Positions 7,896 to 16,380 of a stretch of 64,000 nt of DNA are shown here, piece by piece (within the stretch, counting starts at the first letter, position 1; each line of letters begins with the position of its first letter). The position numbers and the translations under genes are program-made. Source of the stretch: Ochrobactrum vermis (GTDB taxonomy: Bacteria; Pseudomonadota; Alphaproteobacteria; Rhizobiales; Rhizobiaceae); assembly GCF_002975205.1 (NCBI RefSeq), contig NZ_PCOC01000001.1, positions 1,054,001 through 1,118,000 of the forward strand, read 5' to 3'. Below the pieces are notes generated by a model that searched no databases, was not told where the DNA came from, and was given only the letters and a program-made list of their open reading frames with translations.

Positions 7896-8121
7896 GCTTG
7901 ACACTTGTTCGAGAACCCCTTAAACGACCGCTCACACCGGACGGAAACGCCGGTGCGACGCAGCCGCAAGGTTGCCGAGAAATGCGCGGGTGTAGCTCAG
8001 TTGGTTAGAGTGCCGGCCTGTCACGCCGGAGGTCGCGGGTTCGAGCCCCGTCACTCGCGCCACTTTCCTCTCAACAAATCGATAGATTGAACGTTGACAC
8101 GAAAGTGGCGCCCACCGCGTT
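7896..8121 (+). repeat. Tandem tRNA-Asp repeat, copy 1
   Basis: About 226 bp, from GCTTGACACTTG to CCCACCGCGTT, recurs 322 bp downstream. It contains the leader (with a TTGACA promoter box), the whole tRNA gene and its 3' trailer. The only difference noticed is one C/T change at 7960 in the leader. Confidence 0.9.
7986..8062 (+). tRNA. tRNA-Asp (GTC), copy 1
   Basis: This 77-base tRNA starts GCGGGTG and ends CACTCGC-G-CCA, giving a 7-bp acceptor stem and an encoded CCA. The anticodon arm CCGGC-CTGTCAC-GCCGG gives anticodon GTC (Asp). The T arm is GCGGG-TTCGAGC-CCCGT. A likely promoter is TTGACA at 7899-7904 with TAAACG about 17 bases later. Confidence 0.97.
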
Positions 8122-8217
8122 TACGCTTCTTTTCAAGCCAGAATTGCTGATCGTGAAGGGACGTTGAAGCGTCCTGTGAATGATTTTCCCAATATCGCAA
8201 TTCTTCTCCAAACACGC

Positions 8218-8443
8218 GCTTGACACTTGTTCGAGAACCCCTTAAACGACCGCTCACACCGGACGGAAACGCCGGTGCGATGCAGCCGCAAGGTTGCCGA
8301 GAAATGCGCGGGTGTAGCTCAGTTGGTTAGAGTGCCGGCCTGTCACGCCGGAGGTCGCGGGTTCGAGCCCCGTCACTCGCGCCACTTTCCTCTCAACAAA
8401 TCGATAGATTGAACGTTGACACGAAAGTGGCGCCCACCGCGTT
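8218..8443 (+). repeat. Tandem tRNA-Asp repeat, copy 2
   Basis: This is the second copy of the 226-bp unit (offset 322 bp), including leader, tRNA-Asp and trailer. The sequence between the copies (8122-8217) is unique and non-coding. Confidence 0.9.
8308..8384 (+). tRNA. tRNA-Asp (GTC), copy 2
   Basis: Identical to the tRNA at 7986-8062, with the same GTC anticodon, acceptor stem and encoded CCA. It has its own copy of the TTGACA leader, so the two genes can be transcribed independently. Confidence 0.97.
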
Positions 8444-8522
8444 ATCTTCCCACAGCGCCTTCTTATCAAAGAATCTTCATGGAATTGTTGGGCCGCAGGT
8501 GCATTGTCGAGCGACGCGCCTG

Positions 8523-8618
8523 TTATTTGGAAAACTGCTTCCAGGACAGATAGGCGACCGACAGAATGATCGCGGCAATGACGAGAAGATCGCCGCTGGC
8601 GAGCAGATAATGGCTCAT
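8523..8618 (-). CDS. Small single-span membrane peptide (31 residues)
   Basis: ATG at 8618 is preceded by AAGGAGGTCACGC, a near-perfect ribosome site, and the frame closes with TAA at 8523. The product begins MSHYLLASGD, continues with a hydrophobic helix (LLVIAAIILSVAYL, about residues 11-24) and ends with a basic tail (SWKQFSK). This is one transmembrane segment with a positively charged end. No homolog is recognised. It lies between the second tRNA-Asp and the divergent esterase gene. The strong ribosome site and clean membrane profile are the reasons to call it. Confidence 0.6.
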   Translation of the reverse strand: MSHYLLASGDLLVIAAIILSVAYLSWKQFSK

Positions 8619-8896
8619 GCGTGACCTCCTTGCGCTGCTTCGGTCGATTATGCGTTTCATGATAACCGGAGCGATTGCGATCTGAAGGCATGGCTTCGCA
8701 AAGCTTCCAGCATTTGGGCCCTTTCCATTCCAACTTTGCCTACAAATGCGAACGGAATTTTCAGTGTCAGGGCCATCGGCTCATCGGAGCAGTTTAGGCA
8801 GGCGATAAGCCAACTGCCTGCCGATGCATTGCCATGGAGCGAATTTCCTGCTTTCAATCTCGTGAAATCGGATGACAGGAGCGGATCGCTGCGACG
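8619..8896. other. Divergent intergenic region, no further gene recognised
   Basis: This lies between the 31-residue peptide (minus) and the esterase lipoprotein (plus) and must hold both promoters. A minus-strand frame ending at 8657 could encode about 39 residues starting MALTLKIPFAFVG, but it has no good ribosome site and is not called. Confidence 0.4.
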
Positions 8897-10081
8897 ATGA
8901 CCCGACACGCTTTTCTTGGTGTGCTTGCAACGTTTTTGATTCTTGCCGGGTGTGCCGCACCCCGCGCCGTGCTGTGGCATGGGCCGCATTCCAGCCCGCA
9001 GTCGGTCGCGGCTGCCGAAGCGGCCATCGTCAAGCCGGGGAAGCCGGTGGCAGTGGTTCCGATCTATGTTGCGACCAGCCGCCAGCGTTCGGATAATTTC
9101 TCACAGCCTTACAATTCAAAGCGCTCGGAAGTGCTGAATTTTGCCCAGGTCGATGTCGGTATTCCGGCGGCACATGTCAAAGGACAGGTTGAGTCGACCG
9201 GTTATAAGCCAGATCCCGCCAAAAATTTCGCTGCCACGGCGTTCCAGCCCTATGACAATGCAGAGCAGTTTCTCGCTCAATTGAATGCCGCCCTTGCGAA
9301 GCAGGGACCGAAGGACAAGGAAATCCTGATCTTCGTGCATGGCTACAACAATAATTTTGCCGATAGCACATTCCGCACGGCGCAATTCGTCCATGATTAC
9401 AAGATGAAATCGGTCGCGGTCGAATATGCCTGGCCGTCTGGCGGCGATCTCGGCCTTTATGTCTATGATCGCGACAGCGCGGACTTCGCGAGGGACGGTC
9501 TGGCGCGATTGCTGGAACTTGTCGCCCGCAGCAAGGCGGAGCGTATCGTTCTTGTCGGGCACTCCATGGGCGGCTTTGTTACCATGGAAGCCTTGAGAAC
9601 CCTGTCTTTGCGCGGTCAAAAGAATGTGCTGCGGCGCATCAGTGCCTTGTTGCTTGCTGCGCCGGACATCGATCTCGACGTCTTTGAAAAGCAGGTCAGG
9701 GATATCGATCCCATGCCGCGTCCGACGGCTGTGATGACATCGCGCAGCGATCGCGCACTTGGCGTCTCATCCTTCATCACCGGCGGTCATGCGCGGGTAG
9801 GGGACGGCACCAGCATTCCGACACTCCAGAAATATGGAATCGCTGTGATAGACGCGACCGACTTGGATGGTGGCGCGCATAATGTCTTTGCCTCCTCGCC
9901 ATCGCTTATGGCTCTGGTCAGTGACGGCACTTTGTCGCTGGGCGCTTTGAACGGACGGGAGAACAGGACGGCGGGTCAGGCGGTGTTGGCGGACGGCGCT
10001 TCGGCGATCAAGGGGGCCGCATCGCTTGTGCTTTATCTGCCGGGCAGGCTGGTCGGGGCGGCGGCTTCCGCTGCTCCATGA
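8897..10081 (+). CDS. DUF900-type alpha/beta hydrolase lipoprotein
   Basis: This is a 394-residue predicted esterase exported as a lipoprotein. Residues 1-18 form a signal with the lipobox LAGC (Cys19). The alpha/beta-hydrolase core shows the oxyanion strand IFVHGYNNNFADS, the nucleophile elbow VGHSMGGF (catalytic Ser), and an Asp/His pair plausibly in TDLDGGAHNVFA. This matches DUF900 serine hydrolases found in Rhizobiales. ATG at 8897 has an AGGAG site 14-15 bases upstream, a little far. The substrate is unknown. It stands alone, 400 bp ahead of the nuo operon. Confidence 0.88.
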   Translation: MTRHAFLGVLATFLILAGCAAPRAVLWHGPHSSPQSVAAAEAAIVKPGKPVAVVPIYVATSRQRSDNFSQPYNSKRSEVLNFAQVDVGIPAAHVKGQVESTGYKPDPAKNFAATAFQPYDNAEQFLAQLNAALAKQGPKDKEILIFVHGYNNNFADSTFRTAQFVHDYKMKSVAVEYAWPSGGDLGLYVYDRDSADFARDGLARLLELVARSKAERIVLVGHSMGGFVTMEALRTLSLRGQKNVLRRISALLLAAPDIDLDVFEKQVRDIDPMPRPTAVMTSRSDRALGVSSFITGGHARVGDGTSIPTLQKYGIAVIDATDLDGGAHNVFASSPSLMALVSDGTLSLGALNGRENRTAGQAVLADGASAIKGAASLVLYLPGRLVGAAASAAP

Positions 10082-10481
10082 GTTGATTTTAAAGCGAGCG
10101 CCGAAACCCCCAACTTTCATTCCCAAGTCGCAGGCAATTGATTCTCCCGGCGATTGCCAATCGGGGAAGACCGTGCGACTTTTCCTCACGAAATTATGAT
10201 CTTTTCATGTTATACGGGTTTTCAGTGGGATAAGCGGGCTTCATGCCATGGCTTGTTAAGCATCTTGGCTCGTCTTTGCCCAATAGATCGTGTCGGAGGG
10301 GTTGCGCTTGCGTACGCGCTGCGATAACCGTCCCGGCGAAAAGCGCTTAGTTCGCACGGCATGCCTTTTGAAGCTGCTTGGGGCGACGAGGTTGCAACAG
10401 ATGCAATGTGTCGCATGGTCGTCAGCCCCAAAAAGCTTATGACAGGCGGCGCAGCCTCGTATTCAAGCCGGATAAAGGACC
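10082..10481. other. 400-bp region upstream of the nuo operon
   Basis: No convincing gene is present. The nuoA promoter and leader must lie here, but I cannot fix a promoter by eye. Short frames on both strands lack ribosome sites. Confidence 0.4.
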
Positions 10482-10847
10482 ATGAACGAGCTTTTAAGTT
10501 CCTACCTGCCGATCGTCATCTTTCTCGGCATAGCGATGGTAATTGGTGTAGCCCTTTTGGTTGCGCCGTTTCTTGTCGCCTACAGACAGCCCGACCCCGA
10601 AAAGCTTTCAGCTTACGAGTGCGGCTTCAATGCCTTCGATGACGCCCGTATGAAGTTCGACATCCGTTTCTATCTGGTGTCGATTCTCTTCATCATCTTC
10701 GATCTGGAAGTCGCCTTCCTTTTCCCATGGGCTGTGTCCTTTGGTGAAATCGGCTGGTTCGGCTTTGCGTCGATGATGGTGTTCCTTGGCGTTCTGACCA
10801 TCGGCTTCATTTATGAATGGAAGAAGGGAGCGCTGGAATGGGATTGA
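10482..10847 (+). CDS. nuoA: NADH-quinone oxidoreductase subunit A
   Basis: This 121-residue membrane subunit of respiratory complex I has three transmembrane helices. The conserved loop [20 protein letters not shown], near residues 45-64, contributes to the quinone-site region. It is the first gene of the nuo operon and follows a 400-bp non-coding leader. Its stop (TGA, 10845-10847) lies inside the start of nuoB, so the two are probably translationally coupled. Confidence 0.98.
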   Translation: MNELLSSYLPIVIFLGIAMVIGVALLVAPFLVAYRQPDPEKLSAYECGFNAFDDARMKFDIRFYLVSILFIIFDLEVAFLFPWAVSFGEIGWFGFASMMVFLGVLTIGFIYEWKKGALEWD

Positions 10848-11419
10848 CCACAGCCAACACAACGCTCGTGGCTCCGCAGCCGAAGGGCATTCTTGACCCG
10901 CGCACGGGCAAGCCTGTCGGTTCCGACGATGCATTCTTCAACGATCTGAACAGCGAGCTTTCCGACAAGGGGTTCATCGTCACGTCCGCTGACGCTCTGA
11001 TCACCTGGGCGCGTACCGGCTCGCTGATGTGGATGACCTTTGGTCTCGCATGCTGCGCCGTGGAAATGATGCACATTTCCATGCCGCGTTATGACGCCGA
11101 ACGTTTTGGTATTGCCCCGCGTGCATCACCGCGTCAGTCCGACGTCATGATCGTTGCAGGCACGCTGACCAACAAGATGGCGCCCGCTCTGCGCAAGGTC
11201 TACGACCAGATGCCTGAGCCGCGTTACGTTATCTCGATGGGTTCCTGCGCCAATGGTGGCGGCTACTACCACTATTCCTATTCGGTGGTGCGTGGCTGTG
11301 ATCGCGTGGTTCCGGTCGACATCTATGTTCCGGGTTGCCCGCCAACCGCTGAAGCCCTGCTTTACGGCATTCTTATGCTGCAGAAGAAAATCCGTCGCAC
11401 GGGTACGATTGAGCGCTAA
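10838..11419 (+). CDS. nuoB: NADH-quinone oxidoreductase subunit B
   Basis: This 193-residue peripheral-arm subunit ligates the N2 [4Fe-4S] cluster next to the quinone pocket. The ligand cysteines are visible in [21 protein letters not shown] and [14 protein letters not shown]. The ATG at 10838 follows AGGGAG and overlaps nuoA by 10 bases; the frame is open 7 codons upstream but without a better start. A 114-bp spacer with no gene separates it from nuoC. Confidence 0.98.
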   Translation: MGLTTANTTLVAPQPKGILDPRTGKPVGSDDAFFNDLNSELSDKGFIVTSADALITWARTGSLMWMTFGLACCAVEMMHISMPRYDAERFGIAPRASPRQSDVMIVAGTLTNKMAPALRKVYDQMPEPRYVISMGSCANGGGYYHYSYSVVRGCDRVVPVDIYVPGCPPTAEALLYGILMLQKKIRRTGTIER

Positions 11420-11533
11420 TCCGGTTCGACCGGTTGGTGCAAAACAGTTTTGTTAGGGTTCGACTGCCTGCCATCCCCGCAAGGGCTCCCAAGGGCAAGC
11501 GCGGTGTGAGTTCTAAAGAAGGAAGTTAGGCAA

Positions 11534-12142
11534 ATGAGCGAAGAAGCTCTCGGTGAACTTTCCGGTTACATCAAGGAACGCCTCGGTGACGCGATCGAAG
11601 AGGCGAAGCTTGCCTATGGCGAGCTGGCGCTCTCGGTTCCGGCTGCGAGCATCATCAGCGTTCTGACCTTCCTGCGCGACGATGTGCAGTGCCAGTTCGT
11701 CAACCTGACGGATATTTCGGGCGTCGACTATCCGCAGCGCGCCAAGCGCTTCGATGTTGTGTATCAGCTCATGTCTCCGCGTCAGAACCAGCGCATCCGC
11801 ATCAAGGTTCAGGCTGATGAAGACACGCTGGTGCCTTCCGCCGTTTCGGTTTTCGTCGGTGCCGAATGGTATGAGCGCGAGGCCTACGACATGTATGGCA
11901 TCCTGTTCTCGGGTCATCCGGATTTGCGCCGTATCCTGACCGACTATGGTTTCGAAGGTCATCCGCTGCGCAAGGACTTCCCGCTTACCGGTTTCGTCGA
12001 GGTTCGTTACAACGACGAGCTGAAGCGCGTTGTTTACGAGCCTGTGCAGCTCCGTCAGGAATTCCGCAACTTCGACTTCCTCTCGCCATGGGAAGGAACG
12101 GACTACGTTCTGCCCGGCGACGAGAAAGCCAAGGCGAACTGA
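11534..12142 (+). CDS. nuoC: NADH-quinone oxidoreductase subunit C
   Basis: This 202-residue 30-kDa-type subunit of the complex I peripheral arm carries the family signature [20 protein letters not shown] followed by [15 protein letters not shown]. It is a separate protein here, not fused to NuoD as in enterobacteria, which fits alphaproteobacteria. ATG at 11534 follows GAAGGAAG. The next gene is not nuoD but a GFA-family gene, 10 bp downstream. Confidence 0.98.
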   Translation: MSEEALGELSGYIKERLGDAIEEAKLAYGELALSVPAASIISVLTFLRDDVQCQFVNLTDISGVDYPQRAKRFDVVYQLMSPRQNQRIRIKVQADEDTLVPSAVSVFVGAEWYEREAYDMYGILFSGHPDLRRILTDYGFEGHPLRKDFPLTGFVEVRYNDELKRVVYEPVQLRQEFRNFDFLSPWEGTDYVLPGDEKAKAN

Positions 12143-12152
12143 GGGCACACTC

Positions 12153-12593
12153 ATGGACGCAGGCGAAAGATTGAACGGTCAATGTCTTTGCGGAGAGGTG
12201 AAATTCACCGCTTCTCCGGTCAAGATGGAAATGGATGTCTGCCATTGCAGCATGTGCCGGCGTTGGTCCGGCGGTGCTTTCATGGCCGTCAATTGCGGTA
12301 ATTCCGTCGAGATCGAAAACGAAGCTGCTCTGTCGACCTTCTCTTCCTCGGAGTGGGGCGAGCGCCGCTTTTGTTCGAAGTGCGGATCGTCGCTGTTCTG
12401 GCGCGGTGTCCTAGACGGAATGACAGTCGTTTCGATGCAGGCTTTCGCCGAGCCGGAGCGATTCCATTTCGCTGAAGAAATCTTCATCGATAACAAGCCT
12501 GCGAATTACGATTTTGCCAATGACACCCACCGGATGACCGGCGAGGAGTTCTTGGCGGCTCTTGCAGCCAAACAGGAAGCTGAACATGGCTGA
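12153..12593 (+). CDS. GFA-family (CENP-V/GFA domain) zinc protein inside the nuo operon
   Basis: This 146-residue protein is of the glutathione-dependent formaldehyde-activating (GFA/CENP-V) fold. Zinc-ligand motifs are [22 protein letters not shown] and [10 protein letters not shown], all intact. GFA proteins are often annotated as S-hydroxymethylglutathione synthases, but most have unknown substrates. The gene starts 10 bp after nuoC and its last 8 bases overlap the start of nuoD, so it is transcribed with complex I. It has no recognised role in complex I; insertion at this point is unusual. Confidence 0.9.
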   Translation: MDAGERLNGQCLCGEVKFTASPVKMEMDVCHCSMCRRWSGGAFMAVNCGNSVEIENEAALSTFSSSEWGERRFCSKCGSSLFWRGVLDGMTVVSMQAFAEPERFHFAEEIFIDNKPANYDFANDTHRMTGEEFLAALAAKQEAEHG

Positions 12594-13779
12594 GACTCAG
12601 GTCCGCAATTTTAATATCAACTTCGGTCCGCAGCACCCTGCCGCGCACGGCGTGCTGCGTCTGGTGCTTGAGCTCGACGGCGAAGTCGTCGAACGCGTCG
12701 ATCCGCATATCGGTCTGCTGCATCGCGGCACCGAAAAGCTGATGGAAGCCAAGACCTATCTTCAGGCTCTGCCTTATCTCGACCGCCTCGACTATGTGGC
12801 GCCGATGAATCAGGAGCACGCCTATGCGCTCGCCGTCGAACGCCTTCTGGGTATCGATGTGCCGAAGCGCGGCCAGCTGATCCGCGTTCTTTTTTCGGAA
12901 ATCGGCCGCATCCTGAACCATATTCTGAACGTGACCACGCAGGCTATGGACGTTGGTGCGCTGACGCCGCCGCTCTGGGGTTTTGAAGAGCGCGAAAAGC
13001 TGATGGTGTTCTATGAGCGCGCATGTGGCGCTCGTATGCACGCAGCTTACTTCCGTCCGGGTGGCGTTCATCAGGATCTGCCTGATCAGCTCATTGAGGA
13101 TATCGGCAACTGGATTGATCCGTTTCTCTCGACCACGCTTAAGAACCTCGACGATTTGATCACGCCTAACCGTATTTTCAAGCAGCGTAACGTCGATATC
13201 GGCGTCGTTTCGCTCGAAGATGCATGGGCGTGGGGCTTCTCGGGCGTCATGGTACGCGGTTCGGGCGCTGCATGGGATCTGCGCAAGTCGCAGCCTTATG
13301 AGTGCTACAACGAAATGGAATTCGATATTCCAATCGGCAAGAACGGCGACTGCTATGACCGTTATCTGATCCGCATGGAAGAAATGCGCCAGTCGGCGCG
13401 CATCATGCGCCAGTGCGTTGACCTGCTTCTCGGCAAGGAACGTGTCGGTCCGGTTTCCAATGCCGACAACAAGATTGTGCCGCCGAAGCGCGGCGAGATG
13501 AAGCGCTCGATGGAAGCGCTCATCCATCACTTCAAGCTTTACACGGAAGGCTATCACGTGCCTGCCGGTGAAGTTTACGCAGCAGTCGAAGCGCCGAAGG
13601 GCGAATTTGGCGTCTTCCTCGTTTCGGATGGCTCCAACAAGCCTTATCGCTGCAAGCTGCGCGCTCCGGGCTTTGCCCATCTTCAAGCCATGGATTTCCT
13701 GTGCCGCGGCCATATGCTGGCCGACGTGTCGGCAATTCTTGGCTCGCTCGATATCGTGTTTGGTGAGGTTGACCGCTGA
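12586..13779 (+). CDS. nuoD: NADH-quinone oxidoreductase subunit D
   Basis: This 397-residue 49-kDa-type subunit forms the quinone-binding cavity with NuoB. It is related to the large subunit of NiFe hydrogenases. Motifs include [15 protein letters not shown] near the N-terminus, [12 protein letters not shown], and the conserved C-terminal [17 protein letters not shown] / [12 protein letters not shown] at 12586 has an AGGAAG site inside the end of the GFA gene; the longer open frame upstream lacks one. The stop overlaps the nuoE start (TGATG). Confidence 0.98.
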   Translation: MAETQVRNFNINFGPQHPAAHGVLRLVLELDGEVVERVDPHIGLLHRGTEKLMEAKTYLQALPYLDRLDYVAPMNQEHAYALAVERLLGIDVPKRGQLIRVLFSEIGRILNHILNVTTQAMDVGALTPPLWGFEEREKLMVFYERACGARMHAAYFRPGGVHQDLPDQLIEDIGNWIDPFLSTTLKNLDDLITPNRIFKQRNVDIGVVSLEDAWAWGFSGVMVRGSGAAWDLRKSQPYECYNEMEFDIPIGKNGDCYDRYLIRMEEMRQSARIMRQCVDLLLGKERVGPVSNADNKIVPPKRGEMKRSMEALIHHFKLYTEGYHVPAGEVYAAVEAPKGEFGVFLVSDGSNKPYRCKLRAPGFAHLQAMDFLCRGHMLADVSAILGSLDIVFGEVDR

Positions 13780-14936
13780 TGTCCGTTCGCCGTCTCGCAG
13801 ATGATGCCGTCCAGCCAGCCGCTTTCGCGTTCAACGCGGAAAATCTGGCTTGGGCGCACAAGACGATCGCAAAATTCCCCGAAGGCCGTCAGCAGTCGGC
13901 TGTTATTCCGTTGCTCATGCGCGCGCAGGAGCAGGATGGTTGGGTCACGAAAGCTGCCATTGAACATGTTGCAGCCATGCTCGACATGCCGCTGATCCGC
14001 GTTCTGGAAGTTGCGACTTTCTATACGCAGTTCCAGCTTAAGCCGGTCGGCACGCGCGCTCACATTCAGGTTTGCGGCACCACGCCATGCATGTTGCGTG
14101 GTTCGGAAGCGCTGATGGATGTCTGCCGCCACAAGATCAGCCATGACCCGTTCGAGCTCAATGCTGACGGAACGCTGTCGTGGGAAGAAGTGGAATGCCA
14201 GGGCGCTTGCGCCAACGCGCCAATGGTCATGATCTTCAAGGACGCCTATGAAGACCTGACGCCGGAGCGTCTTGCCGAGATCATCGATGCTTTCGAATCT
14301 GGCAAGGGCGACACGATCAAGCCGGGCCCGCAAGAAGACCGCGTGACGTCCGAGCCGATCAACGGCCTGACTGCCCTGACCGAAGATCTGGACTACAAGA
14401 AGGTCGGTCTCGAAACCCGCAAGGCATCCGACGCCGCAGCAGCCAAGGCGAAGGCCGAAGCGGAAGCAAAGGCCAAGGCGGAAGCCGCTGCAAAAGCTGC
14501 CGAGGAAGCGAAGAACGTCGCTCCGTCCAATGCTGCAAAGCCGGTAACCAACGCACCTGAAACCGATCCGACGCTCAAGACGCCTTCGGATGTCAAGGTA
14601 TCGAAAGCAGCCGAGAAGGCCGCTTCGGTCGACACCAAGCAGGCATTCAAGCTCGATGACAAGAACCGTCCGGTTGCTATTGCGCGTCCGGAAGCTGTCG
14701 ACGATCTGAAGCTCATTTCCGGCGTTGGCCCGAAGATCGAGGAAACCCTGCATGAGCTGGGCGTCTTCACCTTCAAGCAGGTCGCTGCCTGGAAGAAGGC
14801 CGAGCGCGAATGGGTCGACGGTTATCTCAGCTTCCACGGTCGCATTGACCGCGAAGACTGGGTAAAGCAGGCTAAGGCTTTGGCCAAGGGCGGCGTCGAG
14901 GAATACATCAAGGTATTCGGAAAGAAGCCGGTATGA
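13779..14936 (+). CDS. nuoE: NADH-quinone oxidoreductase subunit E with long C-terminal extension
   Basis: This 385-residue protein contains the 24-kDa-type subunit in about residues 1-200. Its N1a [2Fe-2S] ligands are Cys99, Cys104, Cys140 and Cys144 (VCGTTPC and ECQGAC). It is more than twice the usual length of about 160-220. After residue about 205 comes an Ala/Lys/Glu-rich linker, and residues 308-385 form a helix-hairpin-helix-like domain (LKLISGVGPKIEETL). Similar extensions occur in Rhizobiales NuoE. The role of the tail is unknown. The start overlaps the nuoD stop, and 41 bp separate it from nuoF. Confidence 0.96.
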   Translation: MSVRRLADDAVQPAAFAFNAENLAWAHKTIAKFPEGRQQSAVIPLLMRAQEQDGWVTKAAIEHVAAMLDMPLIRVLEVATFYTQFQLKPVGTRAHIQVCGTTPCMLRGSEALMDVCRHKISHDPFELNADGTLSWEEVECQGACANAPMVMIFKDAYEDLTPERLAEIIDAFESGKGDTIKPGPQEDRVTSEPINGLTALTEDLDYKKVGLETRKASDAAAAKAKAEAEAKAKAEAAAKAAEEAKNVAPSNAAKPVTNAPETDPTLKTPSDVKVSKAAEKAASVDTKQAFKLDDKNRPVAIARPEAVDDLKLISGVGPKIEETLHELGVFTFKQVAAWKKAEREWVDGYLSFHGRIDREDWVKQAKALAKGGVEEYIKVFGKKPV

Positions 14937-14977
14937 TGACTTCGATATTGGCAAACACGAACGGAAACAGGTGAGAC

Positions 14978-16285
14978 ATGCTGGCTGATAAAGATCGCAT
15001 CTTCACCAATATTTACGGCTTCAAGGATCAGTCCCTGAAGGGTGCCATGGCGCGCGGCCATTGGGACAACACCAAGGGCTTGATCGAAAAGGGCCGTGAC
15101 TGGATCATCGACGAGATGAAGGCGTCGGGCCTGCGTGGCCGTGGCGGCGCTGGCTTCCCGACGGGTCTCAAGTGGTCGTTCATGCCCAAGCAGAGCGACG
15201 GTCGCCCGCATTATCTGGTCGTCAACGCCGATGAATCCGAGCCGGGCACCTGCAAGGACCGCGAAATTCTGCGCCATGATCCGCATACGCTGATCGAAGG
15301 CTGCATGATCGCCGGTTGCGCCATGGGTGCAAATACCGCTTATATTTATATTCGCGGCGAGTTCATGCGTGAGCGTGAAGCTCTTCAGGCAGCAATTGAC
15401 GAGTGCTACGATGCCGGTTTGCTTGGCAAGGGCAACAAGTGCGGCTGGGATATGGACATTTTTGTCAGCCACGGCGCCGGTGCTTATATCTGCGGTGAAG
15501 AAACGGCTCTGCTCGAAAGCCTTGAAGGCAAGAAGGGCCAGCCGCGCCTCAAGCCTCCGTTCCCTGCGAATATGGGCCTTTATGGCTGCCCGACGACCGT
15601 GAACAACGTGGAATCGATCGCCGTTGCGCCGACGATCCTGCGTCGTGGCGCGGCATGGTTCTCGTCCATCGGACGCCCGAACAATGTCGGCACCAAGCTG
15701 TTCCAGATTTCCGGTCACGTGAACACGCCTTGCGTCGTGGAAGAAGGCCTCGGCATTCCTTTCCGTGATCTGATCGAAAAGCACGGCGGCGGCATTCGCG
15801 GCGGCTGGGACAATCTGCTGGCGGTTATTCCGGGCGGCGCATCATGCCCGGTCATCAAGGGCGAAGACATGATGGATGCCATCATGGATTTTGACGGAAT
15901 GCGCGACAAGAAATCGTCGTTCGGCACCGGCGGCTTGATCGTCATGGACAAGTCCACCGACATCATCAAGGCGATTGCCCGTCTGGCAGCGTTCTTCAAG
16001 CATGAGAGCTGCGGCCAGTGCACGCCGTGCCGTGAAGGCACCGGCTGGATGTGGCGTGTGATGGAACGCATGGTCAAGGGTAACGCGCAGAAGCGCGAAA
16101 TCGACATGCTGTTCGACGTGACCAAGCAGATTGAAGGTCACACGATCTGCGCTCTCGGTGATGCCGCTGCATGGCCTATTCAGGGTCTGATCCGCAATTT
16201 CCGTCCGGAAATTGAAAAGCGCATTGACGATTATACCCGCAACGCCGTGCAGAGCCGCAATATCCGTCTGGAAGCAGCGGAATAA
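14978..16285 (+). CDS. nuoF: NADH-quinone oxidoreductase subunit F (NADH-binding, FMN)
   Basis: This 435-residue 51-kDa-type subunit oxidises NADH. It binds NADH and FMN ([13 protein letters not shown], residues about 50-63; [16 protein letters not shown] near residue 170) and one [4Fe-4S] cluster N3 ([14 protein letters not shown] plus a later Cys in [10 protein letters not shown]). It is the standard size. The ribosome site lies in AACAGGTGAGAC before ATG 14978. It sits in the nuo operon between nuoE and nuoG. Confidence 0.98.
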   Translation: MLADKDRIFTNIYGFKDQSLKGAMARGHWDNTKGLIEKGRDWIIDEMKASGLRGRGGAGFPTGLKWSFMPKQSDGRPHYLVVNADESEPGTCKDREILRHDPHTLIEGCMIAGCAMGANTAYIYIRGEFMREREALQAAIDECYDAGLLGKGNKCGWDMDIFVSHGAGAYICGEETALLESLEGKKGQPRLKPPFPANMGLYGCPTTVNNVESIAVAPTILRRGAAWFSSIGRPNNVGTKLFQISGHVNTPCVVEEGLGIPFRDLIEKHGGGIRGGWDNLLAVIPGGASCPVIKGEDMMDAIMDFDGMRDKKSSFGTGGLIVMDKSTDIIKAIARLAAFFKHESCGQCTPCREGTGWMWRVMERMVKGNAQKREIDMLFDVTKQIEGHTICALGDAAAWPIQGLIRNFRPEIEKRIDDYTRNAVQSRNIRLEAAE

Positions 16286-16380
16286 GGCTGAACGAGTTGC
16301 GTTGAGCCTTCCCGGGTGAGGGAAGGCGAACAAGTTTGACGTCTAGAATATGCGGCATGAGCCGCAGGTTTGGAAAAGCG

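Noticed and set aside
7905..8090. 61-residue frames over both tRNA-Asp copies
   Set aside because: They translate the tRNA gene itself and are duplicated only because the tRNA unit is.
8657..8989. 110-residue minus-strand frame (ends MALTLKIPFAFVG...)
   Set aside because: It overlaps the esterase start, lacks a ribosome site and no family is recognised; the short terminal part remains a remote possibility.
12484..13713. 409-residue minus-strand frame opposite nuoD
   Set aside because: Antisense shadow of nuoD with no recognisable domain.
13683..14954. 423-residue minus-strand frame opposite nuoE
   Set aside because: Antisense shadow; low-complexity content comes from the Ala/Lys linker of nuoE.
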